From Zancudomyces culisetae (Eukaryota; Kickxellomycota; Harpellomycetes; Harpellales; Legeriomycetaceae), in the NCBI GenBank assembly GCA_001969505.1, contig LSSK01001383.1, positions 1 through 49,242 of the forward strand: a stretch of DNA of 49,242 nucleotides. Reading direction: 5' to 3'. Made by a program: the position numbers and the translations under genes. Positions 34,035 through 43,938 of this stretch are shown in pieces (positions within the stretch are counted from its first letter, which is position 1; each line of letters begins with the position of its first letter). The notes beneath the pieces are model-generated. The model ran no database searches and was not told the origin of the DNA. It saw only the letters and a list, made by a program, of their open reading frames with translations.

Positions 34035-34943
34035 ATGAAGTTTTTGGAAAAAGTCACATTACTCGCTGGTATCTCAGGAATGATGCTCAGCACAGTATCA
34101 GCTAGAGCTATCAAGCGTAATGATCAAAATCAGGGTATGGATAACGATTTGTACAATGCACTTGCTGACCAGATGGTCAAAGGCAACGGAGGAATGATGG
34201 CTGGACTTGACGGGTACAGATTGTTCAGGCAAGCTACCGACACAGCCACTGCCACCGACACAGCCACTGCAACTGATACATCCACTGATACCACTACAGT
34301 CACCGATACTAGCACAACCACTGCAGCTTCGTCCACTGATACCACCGCAGCTTCATCCACTGATACCACCGCAGCTTCATCCACCGATACCACTGCAGCT
34401 TCATCCACCGCAGCTTCATCATCCGCTTCCACCACAGCTACAAGTACTTCAACTGCAACTTGCAGACCTCCTCTTTTCAGCGGACCTGAAGTGCCATATA
34501 TCGCAAATATTCTAAGAACACTAAACGCCCCTCGTGTTCCTACTAGGCTGACTGCTGCCCAAGTTCAAGCAATTAGACAAGTGCTTCTTGATTACCTTAT
34601 TAACCTTGTTGCTAAACTCAAGGCCGGTGTTGACCTCCCAGTATGCTCTGGATCCTCAGCATCTTCCACAGCAGCCTCATCGGCCTCATCAGCCACATCA
34701 GCTACATCGGCCTCATCAGCTACATCGGCCTCATCAGCCACAACTGCTACCACAGCCGCCGCCACAACTGATACCACAGCCGCCGCCACAACTGCTACCA
34801 CAGCCGCTGCAACAACTGACACCACAGCCGCTGCAACAACTGACACCACAGCCGCTGCAACAACTGACACCACAGCCGCTGCCACAACTGATACCACAGC
34901 CGCTGCCACAACCGATACTACAGCCGCTGCCCCAGGTCTCTAA
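34035..34943 (+). CDS. Secreted Thr/Ala/Ser-rich repeat (mucin-like) protein
   Basis: 302 residues. A signal peptide covers about 1-23 and ends in a VSA cleavage-type sequence. A Lys-Arg at 27-28 could be a Kex2 site. A polar segment follows to about 66. Then come Thr/Asp/Ala repeats to 142, a compact 62-residue core bounded by Cys143 and Cys204, and a second repeat region to the end. The core has two likely helices and no recognised fold. The repeats are near-perfect 8-residue units on both sides of the core (STDTTAAS before, TTDTTAAA after). There is no hydrophobic C-terminal tail, so no GPI anchor is predicted; heavy O-mannosylation is likely. It could be a cell-wall, spore-coat or adhesion protein. 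Family unknown. Confidence 0.8.
   Translation: MKFLEKVTLLAGISGMMLSTVSARAIKRNDQNQGMDNDLYNALADQMVKGNGGMMAGLDGYRLFRQATDTATATDTATATDTSTDTTTVTDTSTTTAASSTDTTAASSTDTTAASSTDTTAASSTAASSSASTTATSTSTATCRPPLFSGPEVPYIANILRTLNAPRVPTRLTAAQVQAIRQVLLDYLINLVAKLKAGVDLPVCSGSSASSTAASSASSATSATSASSATSASSATTATTAAATTDTTAAATTATTAAATTDTTAAATTDTTAAATTDTTAAATTDTTAAATTDTTAAAPGL
34323..34412 (+). repeat. 24-bp coding tandem repeat, N-terminal array
   Basis: Four consecutive 24-nt units coding for variants of the octapeptide SSTDTTAA, residues about 97-126. Third codon positions vary only slightly between units, so the array is young or homogenised. Confidence 0.8.
34752..34931 (+). repeat. 24-bp coding tandem repeat, C-terminal array
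   Basis: Seven or so 24-nt units coding for TTDTTAAA, residues about 240-299. One unit reads TTATTAAA. The arrays on either side of the core are related, with Thr replacing Ser. Confidence 0.85.
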
Positions 34944-37337
34944 TTTTTTTTAGTGTGATCCATTCATTTTTCTGCTAAACATTTATTTACTAGTTTCAGT
35001 TTTGAAAGTTTTGAATAATACCGCTTTTAATAAAGCTTGACGTCAAATAAAATTTATTTGACTTTTTCATGTCGCGTTTATAGAGCACTGTTACACACTA
35101 TACTTAATGTCAAATAGGTATTACCACGCACTGTGAATATATGGGAGATGACATTTATTCTTTTAACTGTAAAGGCATGTAAATGTATTAATATGGATAT
35201 TTAAATACACGAGACTCATACAGCGGGTTCTGTACAGAATTGGCAAATATTACATGTTCTAGTTATGACCAACCAAAGGAGGGTTGGGTTGCTGGTACAC
35301 TTTTATCAACATTCTAACTTTAGCTTTTATCAGCGTGTAATATTTTTTTTGTGCTTGGGCTTTAAAAGCTCAGACATACGAATCTTGAGGATATTGTTCG
35401 TGTTATTAACATAGTGTATTTGTAAGTGAAAAAAATATATAAATGAAGCGAGTTTATGGAGTAGTAGCGCACTTGGCTGCAATTACAAATCGATACCTGA
35501 TTTCTGAATATGTGAATAAGTGGGCCTCTAGCGAAAGTCAAACCATTTCTGATAATGATTCAGTAAACCTCTTTAGGGAAAAGCGTGTACATTGATTTTT
35601 TTATTTGTAAAAAGGACCCAACTTTGTTTTTTTATCTGTACTTTATTTCAGTTTTATAATATCATAAACGATATATTAGTGCTAATTCGATAAATGTTTC
35701 TAAACCCTTGGGCAAGACTGTTATATTTTCAACATATTTTTAGTCGCCTAGTTTATGGCTTTGTATATTAAATGTACGCGTAGTGCATATATTAGTTTCA
35801 CAGCAGTATTCCTAATATCTGGTTTTTTGGGTGATATTGGTTTTCAGCTTTTCAACTCTCCAACTATAAACTGAAGCTTTCTTCTTCCCATCATACCTTA
35901 AAAAATGGCCACGAGTATTTCATCCCCCTCATATAATTTTCATTATTGAGATGCATGACCCAAATTCCATACTTAAAAATAGTACTATAAATAATTATTT
36001 CATTCAAAATTAACACATTCTCCACATATTAAAAAATGTAATTGAAACAAGTTCAATCAATTTCCATTACTCTTGGAGAAACAATTTTTTCCATTTCCGG
36101 GGCTTTAATGCTCAGGTTCTAAATAGTATTGTCTTTATTCGAAGTGCAACTTTGACAATAGTTGAATAATATCTGACTTTTTACAATAAAATTCCTTAAT
36201 TGCAATATTCCCGTCAATCTACTGTATGGATATGATATGGTCTGCTACTAGAAATAATACTTGAAATGCTATAGAAATTTAATTATTTGTCTGACTTTTA
36301 GCCTAATAATTTTACCCAAAAACCGATATAGTAAGGCATGCTGAGCTGGAAATTAAAATTACAATTCTAAATATTAGAGATTGAACATACTATAAAGGAT
36401 ATTTATAAAACTAAAAATAATCCAAGCATTTTTCTACTCCGCTAATAGTTTGGCTTAGTTCAAGAAAGAATACAATTAGATCAAATGTTGAATTTCACAA
36501 CTATGTTGGAGTTGGTTCAAGCATGGGACTTTTCCTTTCCTTATTATTAACGCGGCTATCCGCTTAATGTATTTTACTTTCCAAGTATTGATAACACTTG
36601 TGGTTTTAATGTAGACAAAAATAGACACCGTATTGAACCGAAGGAAAATAAACATGTTGAGATAGATGAATTATACCTTTTCTAATTAAATGTTAAGTTG
36701 GAGGATTAGTTGATGTGAAATCTAATCTAATTATTATATTAGTATTGTGTTAGCATCTATTTGTTTGAACTACCACGTTATAACCAAACATTAAACATAT
36801 AATAAAGTAACAAAATACTATCTGTGAAAAGGCCAAAGTTAAAACAAAAGAACAAGCATCATTTGCAATCCATAAAAGCTAGTGTAATAACAAAGCAGGT
36901 ACAAAATCTCAAATAGCGCAAAAGCGAAACGTCTAATATATTGATATACTGCTACACAGATAAAAAAAAGAACAATTAGGAGGATATTAAAAACAATATA
37001 ATTGGAGTCAAAAGTGGCCTGTGTACCCAGTATTAAGCTGAATTTTGGAAATACATCAACGATTTAACGTAGAAAGGAAGTATAGCAAAAACCACGGACT
37101 GTTTGGGTTAAATTATATACCACCACTGACATTACCAGTTTAAAGTCAAGCACAAGGGGTTATTTAGAAATTTTTACCAACTGTAAATATTAAGAGTGAT
37201 TTCATACAAGCGGGAATATAAACATAGTTTGAACATTAGCACATGATAGGCGCCATAACTGTACAAGAGGTATAAGTAGCAACCGAAAATATACACAACA
37301 TATACCAACATACAATTATTAATTAACTTGTAATACC
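34944..37337. other. Long gene-free region
   Basis: About 2.4 kb without a credible coding frame. Just after the repeat protein it has an aataaa at about 35029-35034 and a CRE-like site joined to a palindrome (separate entry). The remainder is AT-rich and should contain the kinase promoter. Confidence 0.5.
35038..35062. promoter_or_regulatory. TGACGTCA site overlapping a 21-bp palindrome
   Basis: The perfect CRE/ATF consensus tgacgtca at 35038-35045 overlaps a palindrome at 35042-35062 with 10-bp arms (gtcaaataaa and its complement) and one central base. It follows an aataaa signal about 100 bp after the repeat-protein stop. It could be a 3'-end hairpin, a bZIP binding site, or chance. Confidence 0.4.
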
Positions 37338-40300
37338 ATGAGTATTATAGCACAAGTAGCTGAAGAAAATAAGAATTTAGGTTGGAATCTAATACCCGAG
37401 ACTATAACACAAGACAGAGAAATTCAGATAAACAAGTTTTCTAGTAATAAATACAAAGCTAGTGGTGCAAAAGATTATAAGGGCTTCGGAAAGGCAGTGT
37501 TAAGCAGCACCAAAGAGCATGATCTAAAGATACCAACGATACAACAAACACAAGATGAAGTAGTTGTCAAAAATCCCTACTCTAGACCCAAAACTAGTGG
37601 AGTAGAGAACAAATCTGCAGATGCTTTTACAAAGATTTTTAAAGCCAAAACATTTAACAACTTTTGTTTAGAATTGCCAGAAAATAGGGATATCAAACCC
37701 AGACTAGAAAGCTGTAATATAAAAAATAACAAATTTAAAAGATTCAATTGTGCAAATATCGATGAGGAAGAAACGAGTAGAAAAGTAACTCATCCTATTA
37801 ACACAAAAGTGCAGGAATTTTCCCCATTGAAACTGTTCAGCAGCAAAAAAAATGAAAGCTTAGATACTAGCACAGTCAGTAAGGGTTTTTCCGAAACCAG
37901 AGAAAATGCAACTATGAGTTATAAGGAACAGGAAAAAGTCAATATAGAAACTGCGAGAATAGGGCATAATCCCAGTTACGTGTATAATTCACACGAAAAG
38001 AATTTCATAAACAATAACAGACCAAAAAAAGGTGTATTTAATAAAAACACAGGCTCAAACATAGTTAGCATAGCTAAAATCGAAATCAACTCCATATTAG
38101 ATGCCAATAAAAGAAATCAGGATAGTTTCGTTTCAAGTGATAATGAAGAGCGCAAAATATTAAAAATACATACTGATGGAAGACTCACGTCTAATGAAAT
38201 TCAGTACGAAAAGCTAATCTCCGAAGGAGAGATAGTCAATAAAGCCCTCCAGTATGAAAAAATGCTATCTCAAAGGGTAAGAGAACAGCATTTGCTTTCC
38301 GGCAAATCCCAAAATGTCAAGCTTATTAAAAATATCTGCCACAATATAAAAAAAAATAATCCAGTGGAGAGAGATATTTTCAACAGACAAATAGAAAAAA
38401 CTAATAAAAAAAACGACGAAAACAACGAAGACAACGAAGACAACGAAAAGAACGACACAATAAATCCTTATAAGTACAAAAGCAAAAAGCTAGATGTCTT
38501 CACAAAGGGTGATATCGAAACATCTATCGCAGTATCTTTAAGACGTTGCCAGTCAAAGCGCTTTTTATTCACTACACCACTTGGGGAGTACAAAGTTATC
38601 AAAAATCTGGGTTCTGGAAGTTATGGAAAAGTAAAACTAATGCAGAATACACTAACTGGAGATGAGTTTGCAGTAAAAATTATAAGACGAATACCACCAA
38701 ATAAATACCACAGAGAACACAAGGAGCATAAAAGAGCAAAGGTTTTGGATAGAAGAGTATTGAGGGAAGCTAACTTGAGTGCTGTGTTAGGTGAACTCAA
38801 TCCCCACATTGTAGGTATTCGAGATTTCAGAATGACAGATGCTCATTTTTATCTGTTTTACGATTATATCAATGGACCAACATTAGCCGAAAGAATTGGA
38901 AGCAAGGGAATATGTGAACAAGAGGCGCGAGAGATATTTAAACCTATAGTTGAAACAATAAAATTCTGTCACTCATATTCAATAATACATAGGGATATAA
39001 AGCTGGAAAATATTTTGTTGGACTACTCAACGTCTAATACTGCAATAAAACTAACAAAAAAGGATCAAGATAATGCACCTGTAATTGATAAAGGCGTTTA
39101 TTCTAGTTTTATTCATAGTTTTGGACAATTCAACAAACTGGTTGAAAAAAAAGAAATAACCAAAAAAAAAGTGTTGCCTCACATCAATGTCTCTGACCGA
39201 GATGTGCACAATTGCGTTCAAATCCCAATACCATGTGTAAAATTGATTGATTTTGGATTGGCAAACTTTTTCAGTCAGAAAGGGTTAATGGAAACTTTTT
39301 GTGGAAGTCTGCCCTACACCGCACCGGAAATTCTGCGAGGGGATCCGTATTTTGGACCTGAAATCGATGTCTGGAGTTTGGGTGTAATGCTTTATGTAAT
39401 GATTACAGGAAAAATTCCATTTGAAGACCCATCGCAAAATAAAAACTATGAGAAAATAATGAGAGGGAGATTCAAGCTTTATGAATACATGAGTAGGGAA
39501 CTCAAAAGCCTACTTCGTAGCATGTTGGAACCAAATATAGGTAGTAGAATAACAATAGAAAAGGTACTTTCGCATCCATGGTTTAAAGAAAACAGTGGTG
39601 TTTATGATGTAGCTGAGAGCGGGTGCTGCCTGCTTCATCCGAGAGTGGACAGCAAGTGTCAAAAAATTCTGCCAGGTGAGGATGGTCTAATTGAGTTGGA
39701 TAATGAGATAGACCCATTAGTTGCTAAGGAGGTGGCTGTGTGCCTTGATATTCCTGTTGATTTTGTGTCAAAAAAAATAAAAGCTGTTATTAAAACGTCA
39801 GAGATAAATGTAGGAATTGATTACAAAAGTAACAACTCTGAATATAGTGGTGAAAAGAATCATATCTGGAATTCAAAATCAAATAAAACAAAAGTGAAGG
39901 TACAAAAATCGCCAATAATATCCATGTACTATTTAATTGCAAAGCAGATCGAACTAAGGAAGTGGTATTTACAAACAACTATGGACGTTATGCAACACAA
40001 AAAGTTTTCAAAATCCATGCCTAATATTCTGGAAGATAGGAAGGGGGCAACCGAGGAAACGGTAGTGAAAAGGTCATTGAGAGAAGGGGTTTTTAGTAAA
40101 GTCTTTGAAAACGTCTCGAACAAAGAAAGTACTTCAGAGATATTCGAAAAAAATACAAGAAAAAAGCAAAAACGGTTGATTTCAATCAAAAGTGTAAAAA
40201 ACAGACTTTCTGAATTTTATTTGGCACGAACGCTGACTGTTGGAAGCAGAAAAAATATACAGGAAAGTTTAGAAGCCAAAAGTATGAGTATAGAAGAAAA

Positions 40301-41513
40301 AATATCGCTCGACTTCTCTTCAACGAATAGTAAATATGAATTTACATCCATTGAAGATAAAACATTAAGACCATTGAAGGATAATAAATACATAAAGGAA
40401 AAAGATAAAATAAGACGAGTTGGGTGTCTAGAAAGTATAAAAGATAGGATAGTAATGCCTAAATGTCTAAATAAGCTAGAGGCTGTCCAGATAATGCAAA
40501 AAGTGGTTGATATGTTAAGGCAGAGCAAGATAAGCTCTGTTTACGTGAACCAAATTGAGATTCCAAACGCCAAAAACTTAATACAGGCTGAAGATGCAAT
40601 GCTGGCTAGCCCAGATATATTGAGAAGAGCATCAATGTATATTTACAATGACGCAACTATTGGACTTGAGTATAACAATGGAGAAGCAGGATATTCTAGA
40701 GATAGAGGTGTGATTACAGACAAGCAACCAAGCTTAAAAGTGAAGACAACTAGTGGATTTAAAAGCAACTATCTGGGTATGAAAAAACTTAATTCATTAT
40801 TTCATCTTCTCTCAAACAAACCAGGGGTATCAGTACCTCAAAATCATTCTAATCACAAGAATAAGATATTAAAAACCTTCAATACAAACAAGCTAATATT
40901 AAAAACAAGCAAAGGGAAACGCGGAAAGAGTGGATATAAATATATTGGAAATGTTGATGGAAATAGTAAAAAAATACGCAAAAATAGACGATTAGGTTGT
41001 GATAATGGTGTAAAATATGTAAATAGTCACAAAAAGCTTACCCAGAGCGTTGAAAAAATGATAATTAATCATCACGGTGCGATGTTGCCTCAAGGGTACG
41101 TATGGACAATAAAGTATGTTCGTGGCAAAAATCGTCAAGTTATGGTACATGAAACCGAACTGGATAGTGTCGATGAAGAGGTTAAAACCAGCTTTAAAGA
41201 AATGGAACTCTCAATTGTGAAAAAGGAAAGCAAGATCGAAGTTCCCCAAGAAAGTATGAAGTTCACACAACCAGTTCAATACCCAACTCTAACTGTGGTT
41301 TGTCAGTACTGCCCAAGTCTTAGTGGAAAAAGAGAGGTGGAGGTATTGGAAAATTATTCGACAACTTTTAGACTCGAATTGGTTCGAATTGACAGCAGGT
41401 ATGTAAGAAATCGCTATGCTATTGTAGTTAACAGACTCACAGGACATCGAGGAAAATTCGCATTGATAATGATGTATTTAAAAAGAATGATGTCAACACT
41501 ACAAGACAGATAA
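37338..41513 (+). CDS. Large Ser/Thr protein kinase, Kin1/MARK-like (CAMKL)
   Basis: A single exon of 1391 residues. The first ~410 residues are polar and low complexity. The kinase domain runs from about 418 to 750. It has the glycine loop GSGSYGKVKL, FAVKII, HRDIKLENIL near 551, DFGLANFF near 638, the activation loop METFCGSLPYTAPEIL and DVWSLGVMLYVMITGKIPFED. HRD and DFG are about 87 residues apart; most kinases have about 20, so ~65 residues are inserted in the loop between the catalytic base and the DFG. The activation-loop Thr before Phe-Cys-Gly-Ser is the position LKB1-type kinases phosphorylate. The C-terminal ~100 residues, ending in a basic amphipathic segment with RLTGHRGKF, look like a KA1 domain. 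Kin1-type kinases act in polarity and septation. Hsl1/Gin4-like kinases are the alternative. All catalytic residues are present. Confidence 0.85.
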   Translation: MSIIAQVAEENKNLGWNLIPETITQDREIQINKFSSNKYKASGAKDYKGFGKAVLSSTKEHDLKIPTIQQTQDEVVVKNPYSRPKTSGVENKSADAFTKIFKAKTFNNFCLELPENRDIKPRLESCNIKNNKFKRFNCANIDEEETSRKVTHPINTKVQEFSPLKLFSSKKNESLDTSTVSKGFSETRENATMSYKEQEKVNIETARIGHNPSYVYNSHEKNFINNNRPKKGVFNKNTGSNIVSIAKIEINSILDANKRNQDSFVSSDNEERKILKIHTDGRLTSNEIQYEKLISEGEIVNKALQYEKMLSQRVREQHLLSGKSQNVKLIKNICHNIKKNNPVERDIFNRQIEKTNKKNDENNEDNEDNEKNDTINPYKYKSKKLDVFTKGDIETSIAVSLRRCQSKRFLFTTPLGEYKVIKNLGSGSYGKVKLMQNTLTGDEFAVKIIRRIPPNKYHREHKEHKRAKVLDRRVLREANLSAVLGELNPHIVGIRDFRMTDAHFYLFYDYINGPTLAERIGSKGICEQEAREIFKPIVETIKFCHSYSIIHRDIKLENILLDYSTSNTAIKLTKKDQDNAPVIDKGVYSSFIHSFGQFNKLVEKKEITKKKVLPHINVSDRDVHNCVQIPIPCVKLIDFGLANFFSQKGLMETFCGSLPYTAPEILRGDPYFGPEIDVWSLGVMLYVMITGKIPFEDPSQNKNYEKIMRGRFKLYEYMSRELKSLLRSMLEPNIGSRITIEKVLSHPWFKENSGVYDVAESGCCLLHPRVDSKCQKILPGEDGLIELDNEIDPLVAKEVAVCLDIPVDFVSKKIKAVIKTSEINVGIDYKSNNSEYSGEKNHIWNSKSNKTKVKVQKSPIISMYYLIAKQIELRKWYLQTTMDVMQHKKFSKSMPNILEDRKGATEETVVKRSLREGVFSKVFENVSNKESTSEIFEKNTRKKQKRLISIKSVKNRLSEFYLARTLTVGSRKNIQESLEAKSMSIEEKISLDFSSTNSKYEFTSIEDKTLRPLKDNKYIKEKDKIRRVGCLESIKDRIVMPKCLNKLEAVQIMQKVVDMLRQSKISSVYVNQIEIPNAKNLIQAEDAMLASPDILRRASMYIYNDATIGLEYNNGEAGYSRDRGVITDKQPSLKVKTTSGFKSNYLGMKKLNSLFHLLSNKPGVSVPQNHSNHKNKILKTFNTNKLILKTSKGKRGKSGYKYIGNVDGNSKKIRKNRRLGCDNGVKYVNSHKKLTQSVEKMIINHHGAMLPQGYVWTIKYVRGKNRQVMVHETELDSVDEEVKTSFKEMELSIVKKESKIEVPQESMKFTQPVQYPTLTVVCQYCPSLSGKREVEVLENYSTTFRLELVRIDSRYVRNRYAIVVNRLTGHRGKFALIMMYLKRMMSTLQDR

Positions 41514-42213
41514 AAGTTGTTTGAGTATCTGTAAAGTTATAGTCAATTTTTATTACATATTATCTTTAATGTGCTTTTCTTTTGTTAAAATATTTTTATA
41601 AGCAGTCTAATGAGTTGAGGAATAGTCAAAAACAAAAGATCGGTTTTATGAAAATACCGGCTAGCGTTTTAATTATATTACAAATAAATTCTCTAGTCAG
41701 TTTTGGAAAAGCTAAATCGCGTCATAGAACAATTGTGAATTATACTATGATTGTATATACTTGCTTGTTGAGGAATTAAAAGAAGGCCATTAAAGAGAAT
41801 TAAAACTGAGAAAGCAGATGGTAGCTTTGTTTAGCTATCACTTTCGCGTAAATAATTGCTGAGAAGTACGGCAAATAAAAATGAGAAATATAGTTAGATG
41901 GATGATTGTTATGTAGAGATTTGGTAAATAAAATAATGAACATTGTAATAGAAAAGCTAAAAAGTTAATAAATGAAGTTTCTAAGCTTTGTATGACTTTG
42001 TCGGTGTAGATGAGCGGTTTGCTACATTTTCTGAAATAATGATATACTGTTTTGTCTAAAACGATATTCAGTTGTCTGGTGTTAGGTTCTTATAACTAAT
42101 TTATCCCAACCAATGACAAATAGATCAGCTAGTCTGGGCACAAAAGCTGGCTATAGAAAAACAAAAAAAAAAACTCCCCAGAGTAAGTAGTGCAACATAG
42201 TATTATGAGTGGA
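41514..42213. other. Intergenic region between convergent kinase and glucoamylase genes
   Basis: AT-rich, 700 bp, and holds both 3' ends. A frame at 41582-41779 has no family signature. Nothing further recognised. Confidence 0.5.
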
Positions 42214-43938
42214 TCAGGAAATTGAATCTAGGAGTGATTTAGCAATACGTCTATTGTCAATCATAGATAAAAACGCAGTATAGCTCCATGTAAGATCAGG
42301 GGCTCCGGTGTGGAAGCCAGTATACCTATCCCATTGCTCATTCATAAATCCTTCAGAAGGTGAGTGAAACTTGACTCGCTTGGCAAATAGGTCTGCAGAA
42401 TGAATAAGCAGTGATAGGATATCTAATAAACGCTGCGGCTCCAACTCGTAGCGTATAATATATACAGAGGAAAGTGCTTTGTTGGTGATACCATGCAGCG
42501 GGTCTACTTTATACAATAAAGTATCGTATGGGCTAGCTGAGTATAGCAGATTTTGACTGTAAAGTAAAAATTCGCTCAGTGAAGGGTCAACGACAAGTTT
42601 TCGAGCATGGATGGACGAAATGACGAGCTTGTAGTAAAACTCTGCAATACTACAGGTCAGCAATGGCCATGGATTGCCCAAACTATGGCTATTATAGCCA
42701 TTATACTTATCGCCAGGGTATCTACCGACAGCAACTCCAGGGGCATTACGGTCAGAGTAGTTTATTGGGTACAAATCCTTGTAAATAGCCAAAAGCTTTA
42801 CCAGTGTGGTTAGCGTTTTTGAAAGCAGACCAGCATCTTTAACAAAAAAGGAATCAGAGTTGAAAGTGTGGATCCACGCTAGAATGGTCTGAGTATCGAG
42901 AAAATCGTGAGATTTGTATATTCCCTTCTTGTAATCTATTGTAGACATGATCAACGACGATGAGTTGTTCCAAAAATTATTTGAAGCAATTTTTAACAGC
43001 TTATCACGCAGAATGTGATATTTTTTCGACTTTATTCGGTTATTCAGAACATCCAAGTACAGCTGTGAAGCCATTTCAAATGCTTTTGAAGTAACTAGAA
43101 CGTTGTAAAAATGAGTTCCACAAACTTCTTCCCAAATATCAAAACTGGGATCCAAATAGTGCGAAGACAAGTATTTGAGATCTTGTGACAAAACGCAATC
43201 GTCGCATAATAAAAAATTCGTCAAAAAACCGACAATCGCACCATGTGACTTTCCTAAACGATCTCTGTTGGAAAACAGGAAATTAATGTACTGGATGTTT
43301 GCAATAGACCGAAGCGCAGGCCCGTCGTTTTGCGGACGACCCCAAGATTTAAGAAATAGTTCGCCGTTCATATAGAATTTTGGTTCACCCAAATCTCCGA
43401 CTGGGTGCCTCTTGTATTTGACAAGATAGTTTGTAAAATTAATATAGTGATTGACAAAGGAGTGGAAATCCTCTTTTGTTGAAGGTGGATTTGCCAAGAA
43501 AGATTGATCTTTATGACTGGAAGAATGCTTAGAATAGTAAAGTGATTCAGAGTCAATGGAGTTTTCCATCGCAAAAATAATATAAGAGATAGTCAAGGCG
43601 CTATCCCGGGTCCAATGGTAGAAATAATCGGGCTCCGACTTTGAAGGCGAGGCACAGATTGCGCCCCTTTGAACAAATTTGTTGGATTTGTACAAGTTCA
43701 GATTAGATTTTAGCTTTGAAATGGATTTTTTATACTGCCATACGATCCATTCCTCAAACTCCAGCTCCTTAAGAGTGTGAATCTCGCCCGGCCTACCAGT
43801 ATCGAATATTCTTGATATTGCTATTCCAACTGCATTTTGAAATCTAATTTCTGAATAGAAGTTGGAAAAATAAATCAAAATATGAGTAATACAAAATAGA
43901 AATAATACCAAAAGTGTTAGTGAAAGTTTAGCTCCCAT
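42214..43938 (-). CDS. Membrane-anchored GH15 glucoamylase-like protein
   Basis: A single exon of 574 residues. A hydrophobic stretch at about 7-26 without a good cleavage site suggests a signal anchor, so the enzyme would sit on the secretory pathway or cell surface. The GH15 (alpha/alpha)6-barrel motifs are in order: YFYHWTRDSAL (106-115), DLGEPKF, WGRPQNDGPALR (199-210), FDIWEEVCGTHFYNV with the catalytic acid E270, AVGRYPGDKYNG, GNPWPLLT, and GFMNEQWDR with the likely base E534, followed by DLTWSYTA. GH15 enzymes release glucose from the non-reducing ends of starch or glycogen. There is no starch-binding domain, as in several yeast-type glucoamylases. The gene is convergent with the kinase gene. 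Intact and probably active. Confidence 0.92.
   Translation of the reverse strand: MGAKLSLTLLVLFLFCITHILIYFSNFYSEIRFQNAVGIAISRIFDTGRPGEIHTLKELEFEEWIVWQYKKSISKLKSNLNLYKSNKFVQRGAICASPSKSEPDYFYHWTRDSALTISYIIFAMENSIDSESLYYSKHSSSHKDQSFLANPPSTKEDFHSFVNHYINFTNYLVKYKRHPVGDLGEPKFYMNGELFLKSWGRPQNDGPALRSIANIQYINFLFSNRDRLGKSHGAIVGFLTNFLLCDDCVLSQDLKYLSSHYLDPSFDIWEEVCGTHFYNVLVTSKAFEMASQLYLDVLNNRIKSKKYHILRDKLLKIASNNFWNNSSSLIMSTIDYKKGIYKSHDFLDTQTILAWIHTFNSDSFFVKDAGLLSKTLTTLVKLLAIYKDLYPINYSDRNAPGVAVGRYPGDKYNGYNSHSLGNPWPLLTCSIAEFYYKLVISSIHARKLVVDPSLSEFLLYSQNLLYSASPYDTLLYKVDPLHGITNKALSSVYIIRYELEPQRLLDILSLLIHSADLFAKRVKFHSPSEGFMNEQWDRYTGFHTGAPDLTWSYTAFLSMIDNRRIAKSLLDSIS

Noticed and set aside
34130-34953. Repetitive frames in other phases and on the minus strand of the secreted repeat gene
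   Set aside because: They are translations of the 24-bp repeats in the wrong frame; only the + frame from 34035 has a signal peptide.
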